A stretch of DNA of 64,000 bases from Acanthosepion pharaonis (lineage: Eukaryota > Mollusca > Cephalopoda > Sepiida > Sepiidae), in NCBI GenBank assembly GCA_903632075.3, contig CAHIKZ030001813.1, positions 4,383,501 through 4,447,500 on the forward strand, written 5' to 3'. The notes under the pieces are model-generated. The model saw only the letters and a program-made list of their open reading frames with translations, did no database searches and was not told the DNA's origin. Made by a program: the position numbers and the translations under genes. This document shows, piece after piece, positions 22,990 through 33,971 of this stretch. How positions within the stretch are numbered: position 1 is the stretch's first letter; the number at the start of each line of letters is the position of its first letter.

Positions 22990-23290
22990 CTTGTACTAAA
23001 AAGTCGACCATAGAGTCAATGCGAATGATCCCTTCCTTAGCTGCATATTATGTCTTTCGACAGGGCTACAGTTTTGAATTCAGAGTCTTCTTTCTCTTAG
23101 ACCGGTTGCTACCCAAGGTTATAGAACCCAGCCTGCTTTACTATTTACCCATAGCTGGGGGGAGAAGAGTTGGAATCATACCTTGCCTAGTGGTATTAGC
23201 ACGTAAGTGAATGTAACAAACTCGACAGGAATTCGAACTCTGTTCTCCGATTCCGCATCCTGTACCTCCTAACACAGATGGTAGTCTGTA
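22990..23290 (-). repeat. tRNA-derived SINE (no 5S head)
   Basis: Minus-strand copy: the B-box-like GAGTTCGAATTCC lies near 23228-23245, and the body has the CCCATAGCTGGGGGGAGAAG block in reverse orientation. Confidence 0.68.
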
Positions 23291-23479
23291 AATAGTGTCG
23301 TTTTCTGCTATTAGGTCCAAAACAAATCGTTACAATTAATCGATGTTTTAAATATTTTTTATGCCATATCCCTTTAAGGCGAAGACGATCATAGTCCTCC
23401 ACAGATTAAATTTCTTTATGATCTGTGAACTGTCATGACTTTTGGGGAGAAATAGTTTAGATGTTTCTCGTTGCCTTTT

Positions 23480-23665
23480 CCATGTTTCCGAATTCAGAGT
23501 TATACTTTTCCTAGACTGGCTGCCAGCCAGGATAGAGAGTCTAGTCCTGCCTTGTTATTTAACTCATAGCTCAAGGAAGGAGAGATGACTACACGCGTTT
23601 CCTAAGAGCAGTAATACAAAAGAGAAAGCAAATAACTACGCCGAAATTTAAACTCGTGCCGCTAA
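23480..23665 (-). repeat. tRNA-derived SINE fragment (no 5S head)
   Basis: A second, more divergent minus-strand copy of the element at 22990-23290, about 200 bases further on. The two are probably separate insertions because flanking and internal divergence differ. Confidence 0.55.
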
Positions 23666-23694
23666 TTCCTTGTGTATCTTCTTCCTTTATGCAT

Positions 23695-23912
23695 CGTGTA
23701 AGATGTGGACGATCGAACAACTTCCTATCTGTTGTAACTCTAAGCAATATTTGTTCTTTATCTCTTCTTGCCCTTGTTCTGTCACCTATTGCACGAGATC
23801 TTTATGCAGGTTACTCGATGTTTCCCTCTTGTCACTGTGAGTGTTTAATTTTCAAAGCCGTCTTTTCATATTATGTCATGTTAATTTCAACTGTCTCATT
23901 CTGATTCTACAT
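23695..23912 (-). repeat. RTE-like LINE 3' end
   Basis: On the minus strand the segment starts in the decayed QLKF..HIM region (near 23900) and ends with the GATCGTCCACATCTTACACG tail block. Confidence 0.65.
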
Positions 23913-24289
23913 AGAAGTGTCAATTTATTTGGGATATCAGTTAGGACGTTTTAAATGTCTGAATACAGATGTTGTATGTAGAATATTTATTTTTCAACTA
24001 CCATATATGCTTGTGTAACGCGCGATATTGCGTATCGTTCGACATCCAAATTTTCACTTATAAAGAGGATTTCATCAAGTATCTCGTGTATCATGCGAGT
24101 TCCTTTTTTGAGAGACAAAATGACAATAGATTAACCTCTTTTCCTCTATCTCTTTATCTCATCTTAAGTAAGTTAAAAAAAGTATGATAAAAGTATCGTT
24201 ACTAACGCTATATGCGTTGCGTAAACGTGTATAGCCATAAACGACCAAACGAGAAACACATAAAGAATGGAAAAGATGCATATTCGCTA

Positions 24290-24565
24290 TGTTTGTGGTG
24301 GAGTAATGGATTGAGGAATCGGAGAGCCGAGTTCGAATTTCACTCGAATGCATTACATTCGCTTATGTGCTAAAGATATGAATCCTCTTCTCCCCACCCC
24401 CAGGTATGGGTAAATAGCAGGACAGACCGGGTTCTATAGCGTTGGATGGTTTTCTACCGAAGAAAGAAATAGCAACCTAATGCAGGAAAAAAATCTGCCT
24501 CGTCAGTCACGTATCGAAAGATACATGATCGCCTAAGCGTGTATCACGTACGACACATAACTGAC
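24290..24565 (+). repeat. tRNA-derived SINE (no 5S head)
   Basis: An A-box-like GGTGGAGTAATGGATTG and a B-box-like GAGTTCGAATTTC mark a tRNA head. The body contains CCCCACCCCCAGGTATGGGTA and the element ends in ACACATAACTGACTGA, a phrase also found at about 1528-1545. Copies without a 5S head occur on the minus strand at 22990-23290 and 23480-23660. Confidence 0.7.
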
Positions 24566-24964
24566 TGAATAGGTGAATATTACATACATTATTATTGGAT
24601 AGAGTTAAGTAAAACATTACTTTTATCAAAATAATGTTTATTTTAAATACAGCTGTACATTTGACTACTGTAAATAAATATATAGTTTCGTCAACAGCGT
24701 AGCGAGGGCCAGCAGTACATAAGCTAATTTTTTATCTCGATGTATGATGTGACCCCCTTAAAATTAGCTACAAAATTAGGTCTTCAAAAGTAGCATGATA
24801 CACGAGTATATACAGTAAGTATTTTAGAGGCAGAAACGTGGTACGTTCTTAACGGTGTGCGTATTGTCTTTGCCATAAAGAAGAAATATGTGGGTATTTT
24901 AAATTGTAAATCACTATTGTTCTTTTCAGGTAGCAATAAATAAATAAAAAAACAATGAAAATAC

Positions 24965-25291
24965 AGATTGATTGATTCATTTTCTACGGCTTATCAAACC
25001 TTTGTGGGTTATGGAAAGCTAGAAAATATTTTTAGATTGTAAGAATTTTTTTTGGAGATAATGGTTTAGTGATACAAATCTTATTACTAACCCATAGCTG
25101 GGGGAGAAGAAGATGTTTGCGCATCAATGAATTTAACGAACCCAACGGGAAATGGAACACAGCTCTCTGATTAAAAATTCCGAGCCATTATCAATTACAG
25201 AACCCGCACATCCATGCTTAGAACACCTGGTATTCCCAAACCGTCACCCACCTAGGTAGTGACCAGGCTCGACATTACTTAACTTCGGTGA
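24965..25291 (-). repeat. 5S rRNA-tRNA chimeric SINE, copy C (5' truncated)
   Basis: Minus-strand copy with the (ATTG) tail at 24965, the TCTAAAAATATTTTCTAGC block, a tRNA-like middle and the last part of the 5S head (about 25213-25291). The 5S head stops abruptly at 25291, where an RTE-like LINE piece begins on the plus strand. Confidence 0.8.
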
Positions 25292-25292
25292 A

Positions 25293-25912
25293 AATACATG
25301 TTTGCTTTATCAACCAAGTTCAGAAATTTAATTATTTTGGAAGTGATTTAAAAGACGATGGAAAATGTGTTGCAAAAATCCGATGGTACATTTGAATGGT
25401 GAAAGATGTTATGTAAAGTACTAAGAGAAAGGAAAAAATTCGTTAGAAACAAAGAAAATACATCTGAACGCCTATATAATATATAAAATTAAATATGGCA
25501 GCGAATAATAGGTAATTTTCTTACTTATGTAGAGGAGACAGGAAGCAATAGAAAGCTTGTTCTACAGAAGGATGCCGAGAATACCATGAACGGAACATGT
25601 GAGCAACGAGGAATTATAAAGGAAAATGGAAACAAAAATTATACTAGTATCTAGAATCAGAAAAAGACAGATGGCGTTTTATGGGACACATAATGAGGAA
25701 AGTGGGTTTAGAGAATGTGACTTGCAAGAAATATTTAAGGTAAGAGAGAAACATTAATTAATCTAACAAATGAATTTGTGTAAATGGCTGACAGAACATG
25801 GAATAAAATACTAAGGGGGCTAACGTTACTTAGCGCTACAAAGGATAAGAAATTGTGGAGAGCCATAATCGCCCACGTCCCGAAGGTACAAGGTACATAA
25901 AAGAATAAGATA
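25293..25912 (+). pseudogene. RTE-like LINE 3' piece
   Basis: One of the longer copies of the C-terminal region: an NYFGSDLKDDGKCVAKIR-like start (about 25335-25385), an RRMPRIP-like block (25570), QMAFYGTHNEES (25668-25710) and GAIIAHVPKVQGT near the end (25860-25895). Several frameshifts are present. Confidence 0.8.
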
Positions 25913-26339
25913 ATAGAATGAAGGTGTAGATGACTAAGCATAACCAAGTTACTAACCTATGAATATATACACGTACGTAATCTTATCGGAATAGAGATGT
26001 GAGAGCGGATAGCACACTTATACTTTATATATTCGAGCATTTATTTATTTTCGTACATTAAAAGACAAAGTCCTAACATGGTGATAAAATATATACAAAC
26101 TCATTCTGTTGGGAATTTTAAGCATTTACGAATAATAAGTATGGAACTGTCTGAGTAAAAAAAAAAAAAAAAAGGTGCGTCACTATACGCACAAATATGT
26201 ATTGATACAGAGTTAGGATTGTCAATCAGAATCAACTTACCAATAGAAAAAAATAACACGCATGTGAACATCTGTTTCTATTGGCTAAATCAAACTCACT
26301 TTCAAACAATTCGCTATTCACGCCCTGACATATATTTTA

Positions 26340-26935
26340 ACGTGTATATAGATTTTTTTAATGATTTCATCTCAAGCAAGGGGGTAAGGACACTAAAACT
26401 ATTATGCACAGAGGACAATAAAGTAACAAGTATTATGAAGACAGAAGATAACGATTGACATTGCATTTACATTTTTAAAGGTCAAAGTTGACTTTGAAAC
26501 AAGAAACTGGAAAAGAGATCCACGAGCGAGATGTACGATAGAAGAAACTGTTAGCATAGAACTTACGGTTACATCTAGCCATTTCAGCTGTAAATTGGTG
26601 AGGCCTTGACGTCAATCTAGCACTTAAATTCGTAAAGTCAAGATAGCATAGAGAAAAGTTCATAAGAAAAATTACCATGAAAATATTTACAGAAAAGACA
26701 CAAGGAAGCTACCTACGTTAGGGCGATGGGAAGGTGGCTGAAGACGAGATGCCAGTTCAGGACCAATAACATTGCAGATTCTTTTTTGGGCGTTTATCAA
26801 GAATCTCTAAATATAGAGCAGGAGCACCTGATCAGATGTGATAGCAATATTCAAAGTAAGAAGAATGGTAGACTTTTGTCTCGCTCGACACAGTGAACCA
26901 ACGTTTTTCGCTGCAAACTCAGCAACTGATTCAAT
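26340..26935 (-). pseudogene. Jockey/CR1-like LINE 3' part, minus strand
   Basis: Minus strand: decayed YCYHI.SGAP text, ATRS-like DVKASPIYS block, RNRKFYANSFF (26570-26540), TSRSWISFPVSCF and KVNFDLQRFKC-like sequence near 26490, ending at the ACCCCCTTGCTTGAGATG end (26365-26385). Confidence 0.78.
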
Positions 26936-26939
26936 ATAT

Positions 26940-27820
26940 TGCTATATATAAGCAAAAAAAAAAAAACAAAAACAAAAAAAACACATACGGGCGACTTTTC
27001 ACGCAGGAAATATGAATTTTGTTGTGGGACCTATTCTTTGGCATATTGACATTAATAAGTGCAGATGCATACATGAATTCTAGAATTGAAAACAAAGCCT
27101 AATGTCTTGCTTATAAAAATATATATTATAAAACAAGAGCAAATTCTTTGTCCATCTCATACAATCTGTGTGTGACATTGAATGCGCGTATGTCTGCGCG
27201 TGCGTGAATGAGTGAGTTACATGTGATTGTGCCATTTAATATATAAAAAAAGTATATGCACACAGTTTGGTTGAGTTTAGACATTGAAATAATACGTGCC
27301 CCTCCCACTTAGTCTGGACAACCCCTACTCTTTTGCTGATCAATAAAATCCTAAAGTTGGATAAAAAAAAAAAATTTAAAAATTAACTTTTTTAAACTCT
27401 AAAATCAGATAATTATTAAATTTTATTGACCTTTTCGGAAGATATTCATTAATATAAATTTTAGGTCATTGAATTAAAGTATACAATCACACATAGAAAC
27501 TTACACACACGGGCTACACACACATCAGACTCAAACAGTTTTACTGAAATAGAAGAGGAAATCTGTATCGTGTGGGCTAATTTCCCTTTTCTACCTGGCA
27601 ACAACACCTCGGTAACAGGAAAAAAATAATAGCCGATGTGTTGCCTTTTGAAGTAATTTTATGACTCCTTTTGTAACCTAAATAGACTTTGTAGTAAATC
27701 TTGTATTATAAATGAACAATTGAGATTTGAAATTGATCAGTAAGACGATAAGTACATAAACAAAAACATTAAAGCGTCTTCCAAATTACACGTTAAATAA
27801 TTATACCCCGAAAAGGACTA
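26940..27820. other. AT-rich non-coding stretch
   Basis: Nothing recognised; a few A-runs and a CA-rich phrase near 27500-27530. Confidence 0.5.
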
Positions 27821-27824
27821 ACTA

Positions 27825-27925
27825 TTAATGGTAAGACTAAATACATGGTTCTCAACAAAAGGGATCATGCAAAGTGCCAGTTACAAAACGGGGATGTCAA
27901 AATCAAGAAAAAAAATCTGGAAATA
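27825..27925 (+). repeat. RTE-like LINE internal fragment
   Basis: Translates in one frame as KGLTINGKTKYMVLNKRD and QLQNGDVKIKK, the segment between the RT palm and the C-terminal region. Confidence 0.65.
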
Positions 27926-28199
27926 TAACAGTTTCCGTTGTATAACTTCTAGCTGAATATCTGGAACGAGGAGTTATCATTATTTACACTATTTGGACAA
28001 TTGTCCTAATCTTTGTTGTTGTTGACACAACATTTTAGCCATTTTGTTCTCCGGCCTTCATCAGGTGTATATCGATCCGGGTAACTAATTAAATAAATGT
28101 AAATAAAATGTAAATAGCATAAATAAATGATAAGTAAATAATAAATAAGTATAAATAAATTTATAAACAAATGGGTTGTATAACAATTTCTTCTTTATG

Positions 28200-28515
28200 T
28201 GCAGTAGCCGATTATGACCCTCCACATCGTCCTGTCCCTTGTAGCTCTTAATAAATGCTGTCATTTTGCTATTTCTCACAAACGTTGTTTTACCATCAAT
28301 TTACCCAAGCCCATCAAATCTGTTACGTACTGTTTTACTCTGTCCCTGTTTTCCTCAATCTGTTCTGTGAGTATCAGATTTTCCAAGCCTTCCTTCTTTG
28401 TTACGTGACCCAGAAATTTCAACTGCCTCTTTTCGTTTCCATTCTCTCCAAAACTTCGTCTTTGCTCACATGTTCGGCCCATAGTATCCTCAGTATCTTT
28501 CTGTAGAGCCACATA
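28200..28515 (-). pseudogene. RTE-like LINE 3' piece, minus strand
   Basis: In the minus-strand frame it contains LQKDTEDTMGRTCEQRRSF, RQLKFLGHVTKKEGLENLI and LMGLGKLMVKQ. It is intact enough to read about 90 residues, then fuses head to head with the plus-strand copy beginning at 28515. Confidence 0.8.
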
Positions 28516-29035
28516 AGTGACGGAATTTGCGACGCATAAATCCGAAGACGCAAAGGAACAGTGAAAGATGCTTCGCGTAAAGGTACAAGAGATGAAAAAA
28601 ATGTCCTTAGAAATAAAGAAATAAGTACTGAACGGCCTCGTAACGTCTGGTTTTCTATAATCCTGTGAATTTCGGATAATTCCGTGAAAAAAAGCACTTG
28701 AAACGACAGAGATGTGCTTCAATGGACAAATGTCCAGAAAATCATGGATACATCAAAGAACAAGGAAGTTCGAAGGAGAATAAGAACTTACAATCAAGAA
28801 GAGACAGTTGACATTTCAGGAACGAATAATGAGGAAAGAAAGCTTGGGGAATTTAACACTCATAGTGCATATCAAGGACAAAATTAAGAGAAAACAACGA
28901 GAAACTTGCACAAGGATCTCAAAGATAAAGAGAAGTCTTGAAGGAGCAAATATTGCGAAAAGCAATGAAACATGAGAAACTGCGGAGAGCAGTGATCGTC
29001 CATGTCTTGAAATGCATAAAGATACAAAGAAAGTC
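28515..29035 (+). pseudogene. RTE-like LINE 3' piece, plus strand
   Basis: Starts with IRRRKGTVKDASRK (28541-28582), continues through a decayed TVDISG-NNEERKLGEFN block (28808-28857) and ends with the GCAGTGATCGTCCATGTCTTG tail block. Highly degraded. Confidence 0.72.
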
Positions 29036-29093
29036 CGCCCTAAGTGACTGGATTGGATTGGGTTGGTTGATTTCCTCATATTCGGTTATTTAA

Positions 29094-29210
29094 TGTCGAA
29101 TTTTGTATGGGGCACCTGGTGAGGATCGAAGCCACTACTCAATAGTAATGATCAATCAAACTAGCTTCGCTAATAATGATACAATGCCTAGGTGTTCCTA
29201 AGAGATTGTT
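29094..29210 (-). repeat. Short tRNA-SINE, partial minus-strand copy
   Basis: GGCACCTGGTGAGGATCGAA is followed by the reverse of the TTAGCAAGCT region and ACAATGCCTAGGTG. It lies between two RTE-like LINE pieces, 80 bases from the copy at 29287. Confidence 0.65.
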
Positions 29211-29615
29211 GTGTCAAGAATCTGAAAGAGTGGACATTTCTGAGGCCTGTAATAAAGAATGTGGGCTTGGATAATTTGACACACAGGATAGTGATTTTCC
29301 AAGCGTAGCTCAGATGTGGCACAAGGCCGAAAGTATGGGGTACCCAGGGAGGATCGAGCTTACTACTCAGTCGTAATTGTTCTAGCGAGACAAGCTTGCT
29401 AACCATTACACTGCCTCGAGGTGCCCGTTTGACACACAGTATATATCAAAGGCAAGAAGTGCAGAGGAAAATATCGAGTAACCTAATTAGCGAGTTTATT
29501 TAATAGACTTCAGAACAAGGATTATGAGCAATAGTAAGGGGACAACTATACCTTAGAGTTACAAAGGAGAGAAAGTTGTGGAGAGCCATAATCGCCGATG
29601 TTCTGAAGTGATACG
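29205..29615 (+). pseudogene. RTE-like LINE 3' piece split by a SINE
   Basis: Two LINE parts, 29205-29286 and 29428-29615, join into one sequence once the SINE and one target duplication are removed. The 3' part ends with AAGTTGTGGAGAGCCATAAT. Confidence 0.78.
29287..29427 (-). repeat. Short tRNA-SINE (about 140 bp) with 12-bp target duplication
   Basis: On the minus strand it starts with a tRNA-like head (GTGTAATGGTTAGCAAGC as A-box region, GCTCGATCCTCCC as B box). It is bounded by two exact copies of TTTGACACACAG (29275-29286 and 29428-29439). It sits inside an RTE-like LINE piece that resumes without loss after the second copy, so it inserted after the LINE did. Confidence 0.88.
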
Positions 29616-30189
29616 GCAAGAAGAAGAACAAAATTGAAAGGTAAATGGGGACAGGAGAGAAATAGAATCGATATTTTATTATTGAGCTTAAAATATAAGA
29701 CAATTTGACATTGATGTAGATGGCGCGCTAAAGACTGAATAAATATGGCTGCGCTTTCAAAACACGAAATAAACAAAAATAAACACCTGATTGGATGATT
29801 GGATATTCACATGAATTCAAATAGAAACTAAAATATAAAGGGGTGTGCAAAAAATAAACACCCACATGTGCATTCTGGGATGAATTTAATTCATTTGCAT
29901 ACAAAATGATGAAAATACGTAAACAATTTCGAAAGAAATATAGTCTTTACAAAAACAGACGACTACTGACATATGCAAAGACATAAGCTTTCAAATCGAA
30001 TATAAAAGAAGATATAATATAAATACATAACTAACATAAATTTAATTTTATTCATACCTCTACAAACGTTATTAAATTGCATTATCTTATTCTTCCTCAA
30101 TCGCAGAAACATAGAGTGGATATTTTAATTATAGATTATGACTTAAAATTCAGTCACTGAAATTTGCTTAGAAAAATCTAAATTTGACC

Positions 30190-30700
30190 ACAATTATTTG
30201 CAGTATTTACACTCGGGCTACTGACCTAATCTTTGTTACTATTTTTGTTTATTTTTTTTTTTTAATGATTTTTAATCCTTCAGGCAAGTCAATAAAACAA
30301 CTAAGGTGCAAGGAATTTACTAAGAGTGAAAAAATACGAGAAAAAGAAACAAACGTTATTAAGGAGAGAGAACAATAAAAGAATAGGAATTAAGAAGACA
30401 ATAGATAACGATTGATATTGCGCTTAAATTTCTGAAGATCAAAGTTGACTGGAAAGCAAAAAACTGGAAGAGGATTCCACAAGCTAGAGGTGCGAGAGAA
30501 GAAACATTTCAGCTTTTGTGCTTTCCGACCTTCTTGTCGATCTGGAACGATAACAATTTACCGCCAGAGATTATATTCGTTCAGTTCGAATTTTTCTGGA
30601 TCGACAAGAACCCGAATATAATCGGAGTCTTACAACACCCGAAACGCTGTGATAACACCAACAAAAATGACGACAGAGCAAGGGTAATAATGTTAACTCA
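30190..30700. repeat. Fold-back relative split by a Jockey-like piece
   Basis: TTCTTGTCGATCTGG (30530-30545) pairs with CTGGATCGACAAGAA (30596-30610), and AACACCCGAAACGCTGTG (30633-30650) matches the core of fold-back 4. A weak outer arm at 30190-30245 lies beyond the Jockey-like insertion at 30265-30520. Confidence 0.55.
30265..30520 (-). pseudogene. Jockey-like LINE 3' end inserted in a fold-back element
   Basis: Minus strand shows the LWNPLPVFCF-like and VNFDLQKFKRN-like end of the protein (30485-30425) followed by the 3' end with GACTTGCCTGAAGG. Fold-back arms lie on both sides (30190-30245 and 30525-30700). Confidence 0.68.
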
Positions 30701-31049
30701 TCATCCTAGAATTTGAGATACAAATTGTTTATAATTATACATACATTAACTAAATTCAAGCTTTTATACTTTAGACTAATATTTTGTATAAATCAAGTTC
30801 CATAAAATAATAAAAGTGAAAGGAGAAAGAAAAAGACCACAGCATATGAAAATATGTAATTGCTAACCACCCATTTGACCAGGTTGGAATTTGTATATAA
30901 ACTTAAAAAAGTGCAAACAAACTATTTTAGTGCAGGAAACCCGCTTCTGCTGCTAAGAGAATCCGAATACATAATTTATCTATTCATTTATTCATATATT
31001 CTTTCAAGCAGTAGTCTGATAAATAATCAACATTTTCTGTGTGCATCAC

Positions 31050-31073
31050 TATAACAACAACAACAACAACAAC

Positions 31074-31115
<42 letters not shown>

Positions 31116-31137
31116 TATTATTATTATTATTATTATT
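31050..31137. repeat. (AAC)n(AAT)n(ATT)n compound tract
   Basis: AAC units, then AAT units, then their complement ATT. The AAT/ATT halves form a self-complementary stretch. Confidence 0.95.
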
Positions 31138-31330
31138 TTTTCCAGTCAACTTTGATCTTCAAAAATTTAAATACATCATCAATTGTGAATTTTTGTCGTC
31201 TTCATTCCTGCTGTGTTAATGTTCTCTCTTCTTAATAATGTTTTCTTTTTTTTCATATTGTCTCACACTCAGTAACCCCTTGCGTCTTAGTGGTTTTATT
31301 TCCTTGTAAAGGGCGAAATTATTAAAAAAT
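31137..31330 (+). repeat. Jockey-like LINE 3' end
   Basis: CCAGTCAACTTTGATCTTCAAAAATTTAAATAC continues to AACCCCTTGCGTCTTAGTGG and GGGCGAAATTATTAAAA, the protein end and 3' UTR. It directly follows the (AAC)n(AAT)n tract. Confidence 0.7.
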
Positions 31331-31448
31331 ATCTAATTGTTTACTGTTTAATCTAATCCTTTACCGAGACACTTGATAAGGGAAAGTATTAAATATGCGC
31401 GTTCTGTTTGCGCAGATACTGATGTTAAGTGATAATCAGCATATACAG

Positions 31449-31488
<40 letters not shown>

Positions 31489-31945
31489 ACACTGAGTAGA
31501 GGAGTAGTTCTACACAGTGTAATCTATTATTAACAGCGTTATTATTTTCTTCTGCGTTCTGTCCACTACAATCATTTACCGGGTCATTACTCGAAATCTA
31601 GGAGAGTAAATATATGCATTCTTTTTGCACAAATTCTGATGTTAAGTGTTACTTAACATGTACAGTGTTTATATTTTCTTTACATTGATTATACTCCCCA
31701 GAGTAATTGAGCAGTTGCACACAGTGCAATTTTTATTATTATTATCATCATCATCATCATCATCATTATTATTATTATTTTCTTTTACTTTTTGTTTAAT
31801 ATAATGGACCCTTATCCGAAAGCCTGAGTGATGAAAGGTAGTAAATACATGCATTCTGTCTATACGAATTCAGTTTTAAGTGACACTTTGACGTATACAT
31901 TGTTTATATTTTCTTCACCTCGATAACACTTACTTCCTCATATAA

Positions 31946-31995
<50 letters not shown>

Positions 31996-32300
31996 TTAAA
32001 TATATGTATATATCGACAACCGTGAGCCAAAAGACGATATACAGTAGGTGAGAAAACACTCTTAACATTACGAGTTTGTGCGAATGGATGGTAGAACAAG
32101 AACAAAGACGAGTGATAAAAGAGTCAAGGGTTAATTGGAGTAACAAAAGACAGGAAGTTGTGGAGAGCCATTATCGCCCACGCTCTGATTAAAACATGAA
32201 TATTGTTTATATTTTCTTTAAACTGATGATATTCACTTGTGAAGTACAATAACAGAAAAAAAACAGTGCTCTTAATATTTAAAACAGCATATTTAAGGTG
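31320..32300 (+). repeat. Tandem array of about 220-bp units with inner (ATT)n
   Basis: Units share GTAAATACATGCATTCTGTC-like, GTTAAGTG...ACAGTGTTTATATTTTCTT and GTAATTGAGCAGTTGCACAC-like parts. Anchors (ATGCGCGTTCTG at 31396, ATGCATTCTT at 31613, ATGCATTCTG at 31849) give spacings of about 217 and 236. An RTE-like piece (32030-32192) separates a partial fourth unit (32195-32300). Each unit carries its own (TA)n or (ATT)n stretch. Confidence 0.75.
32030..32192 (+). repeat. RTE-like LINE 3' end inside a tandem array
   Basis: GTGCGAATGGATGGTAGAAC, AGGAAGTTGTGGAGAGCCATTATCGCCC and a short end. It separates the third and fourth units of the array of about 220 bp at 31320-32300. Confidence 0.7.
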
Positions 32301-32321
32301 CCATATTTTTTTCAGTTTCAG

Positions 32322-32323
<2 letters not shown>

Positions 32324-32359
<36 letters not shown>

Positions 32360-32517
32360 TTCACGATTGTCGATATATCTGTATATATCGACAAGTATGA
32401 AGAAAAAAATAAATGCTCGATAAGTTAGATGAGAAAGAAAAAAAACCCTCTTGCGCATTCAGCTATTTCTCCTTGACTTTAAATTTCAAAACAAAATGAT
32501 CCTAATCTTTATGTGCT

Positions 32518-32583
<66 letters not shown>
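32324..32583. repeat. Two (TA)n tracts
   Basis: TA runs at 32324-32356 and 32521-32583. Another lies at 31451-31486 within the array of about 220 bp. Confidence 0.93.
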
Positions 32584-32586
<3 letters not shown>

Positions 32587-32599
32587 AAATTACCATCTT

Positions 32600-33099
32600 A
32601 AATAAATTTATTCTTATCAATGAAAGACAAATGGCGGGGGTCAATAATTTAAATTTAAGTCTTAAAAATAAGCGTACAAAGGAAATAAACTGTCAACATA
32701 TTGACATTAAACAACAAAGAAACGAAATTGTAGCGTATACCTTGGTTTATTCGTGTGTGATATTATTAGAATCATATTAACCAAGCTGAAAGTGTCTCTA
32801 ATTATTTACCCCACCTTAAAAGTCCTTTTCCGAAAAAGAAAGTAGTTGACAAACTAAATAAACCTCCAAAACGAAAACAATTCTATTGAAGCGAAGAGTC
32901 TATAACGAGATTGATGCCACTAAAGAATAATAAATTATTTTTTTAAGTATGAAAAATATATAGACTCAAAGAAGATTACACTATGGACGAGGGTTTAATT
33001 TATTATGAATACGGGTCTAAATAACTTATTGAACGGAAATCTGGATTCTAAAGTTCGAGCGTAAGAGGCAGTAGGGTTCAAGCGCGCGTGTGCGCGCGC

Positions 33100-33155
<56 letters not shown>

Positions 33156-33960
33156 AGAAAGAATAATGAAAAAAGGTGCGTTTTTGAAATGACAATTTAA
33201 AGTTTAAACTTTTAACACTAAGCATGTGTGTTATTTTCTTCATGTGTATGTTTGTACAAAACTTTGCGGCGTAAGTTGAGGCGACTGTATAACTGGTATA
33301 AATAAAATGACCATATGACTGACACACCGTGATTATGTAACTGATATACAGTGACTATATAAGAATGAGATAACAAATAATTAGATCAACAATTGTTGAA
33401 TAAAAATGGCGAGAACAAAACATTTTGTGAGCGATAGTTTCCAGACACTTTAAATTTTTACAAGTTTTATTTGCACTGCCGCTATTGCTACTGCTACCTT
33501 CGTTGACTATGATTGCAATCACTACTACAACTGCTGCTACATTTACTATGACGAACCACCGCTTCTTCAGTCACCATCACTACCACGTATAATACTACTG
33601 TCAGACATAAACTATTGCTATATAAATTTACAGTGTGAAAAGTAACACTGAGCAATTAAATTTCGATTTGCTTTGTTTTGCGACCTTTTTTTTTCAAGAG
33701 AAACAGTATGACCATTTACATTATTAAAACAATATAACTTTTCTAAGTATTTTTTAAAAGTTTGGAAAAGTTTCTAAACTTTTATAGACTTTTAAATTCT
33801 ACCAAGAATCTCATATATCAACAAAATAAAAACATTTAAATGTTGAATAGAAATACTCGTTTTTTTTCATTTCTTTTTTTTTGCGGGGTGAGGGTAAAAG
33901 TTACAAATAAAGACGAAAGAAACAAAAGTCTTTTCTTAAACAGATTATCAAACATGAAAA
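32600..33960 (-). other. SK intron 1, donor-proximal part
   Basis: No further SK exon found. Contains a (GA)n run and an irregular CTA/CTG-rich triplet patch at about 33475-33600. Confidence 0.5.
33101..33149. repeat. (GA)n in the SK first intron
   Basis: Pure GA run about 820 bases downstream (in gene orientation) of the SK exon 1 donor, preceded by a CG-rich GCGCGCGTGTGCGCGCGC stretch that could adopt Z-DNA. Confidence 0.93.
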
Positions 33961-33971
33961 TGATTTACCTT
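33961..33971 (-). promoter_or_regulatory. Splice donor ending SK exon 1
   Basis: On the minus strand the sequence reads AAG then GTAAAT, a near-consensus 5' splice site, just after the Tyr-Glu-Lys codons that end the S1 homology. The six following codons (Val-Asn-His-Phe-His-Val, then stop) have no family match, so they read as intron. The break falls between codons (phase 0). Confidence 0.85.

Noticed and set aside
31041..31235. Poly-Asn protein
   Set aside because: Translation of an (AAC)n(AAT)n tract.
33948..33968. Six extra codons after the Lys at SK residue 588
   Set aside because: They follow a near-consensus GTAAAT donor and have no counterpart in SK channels, so they are intron.
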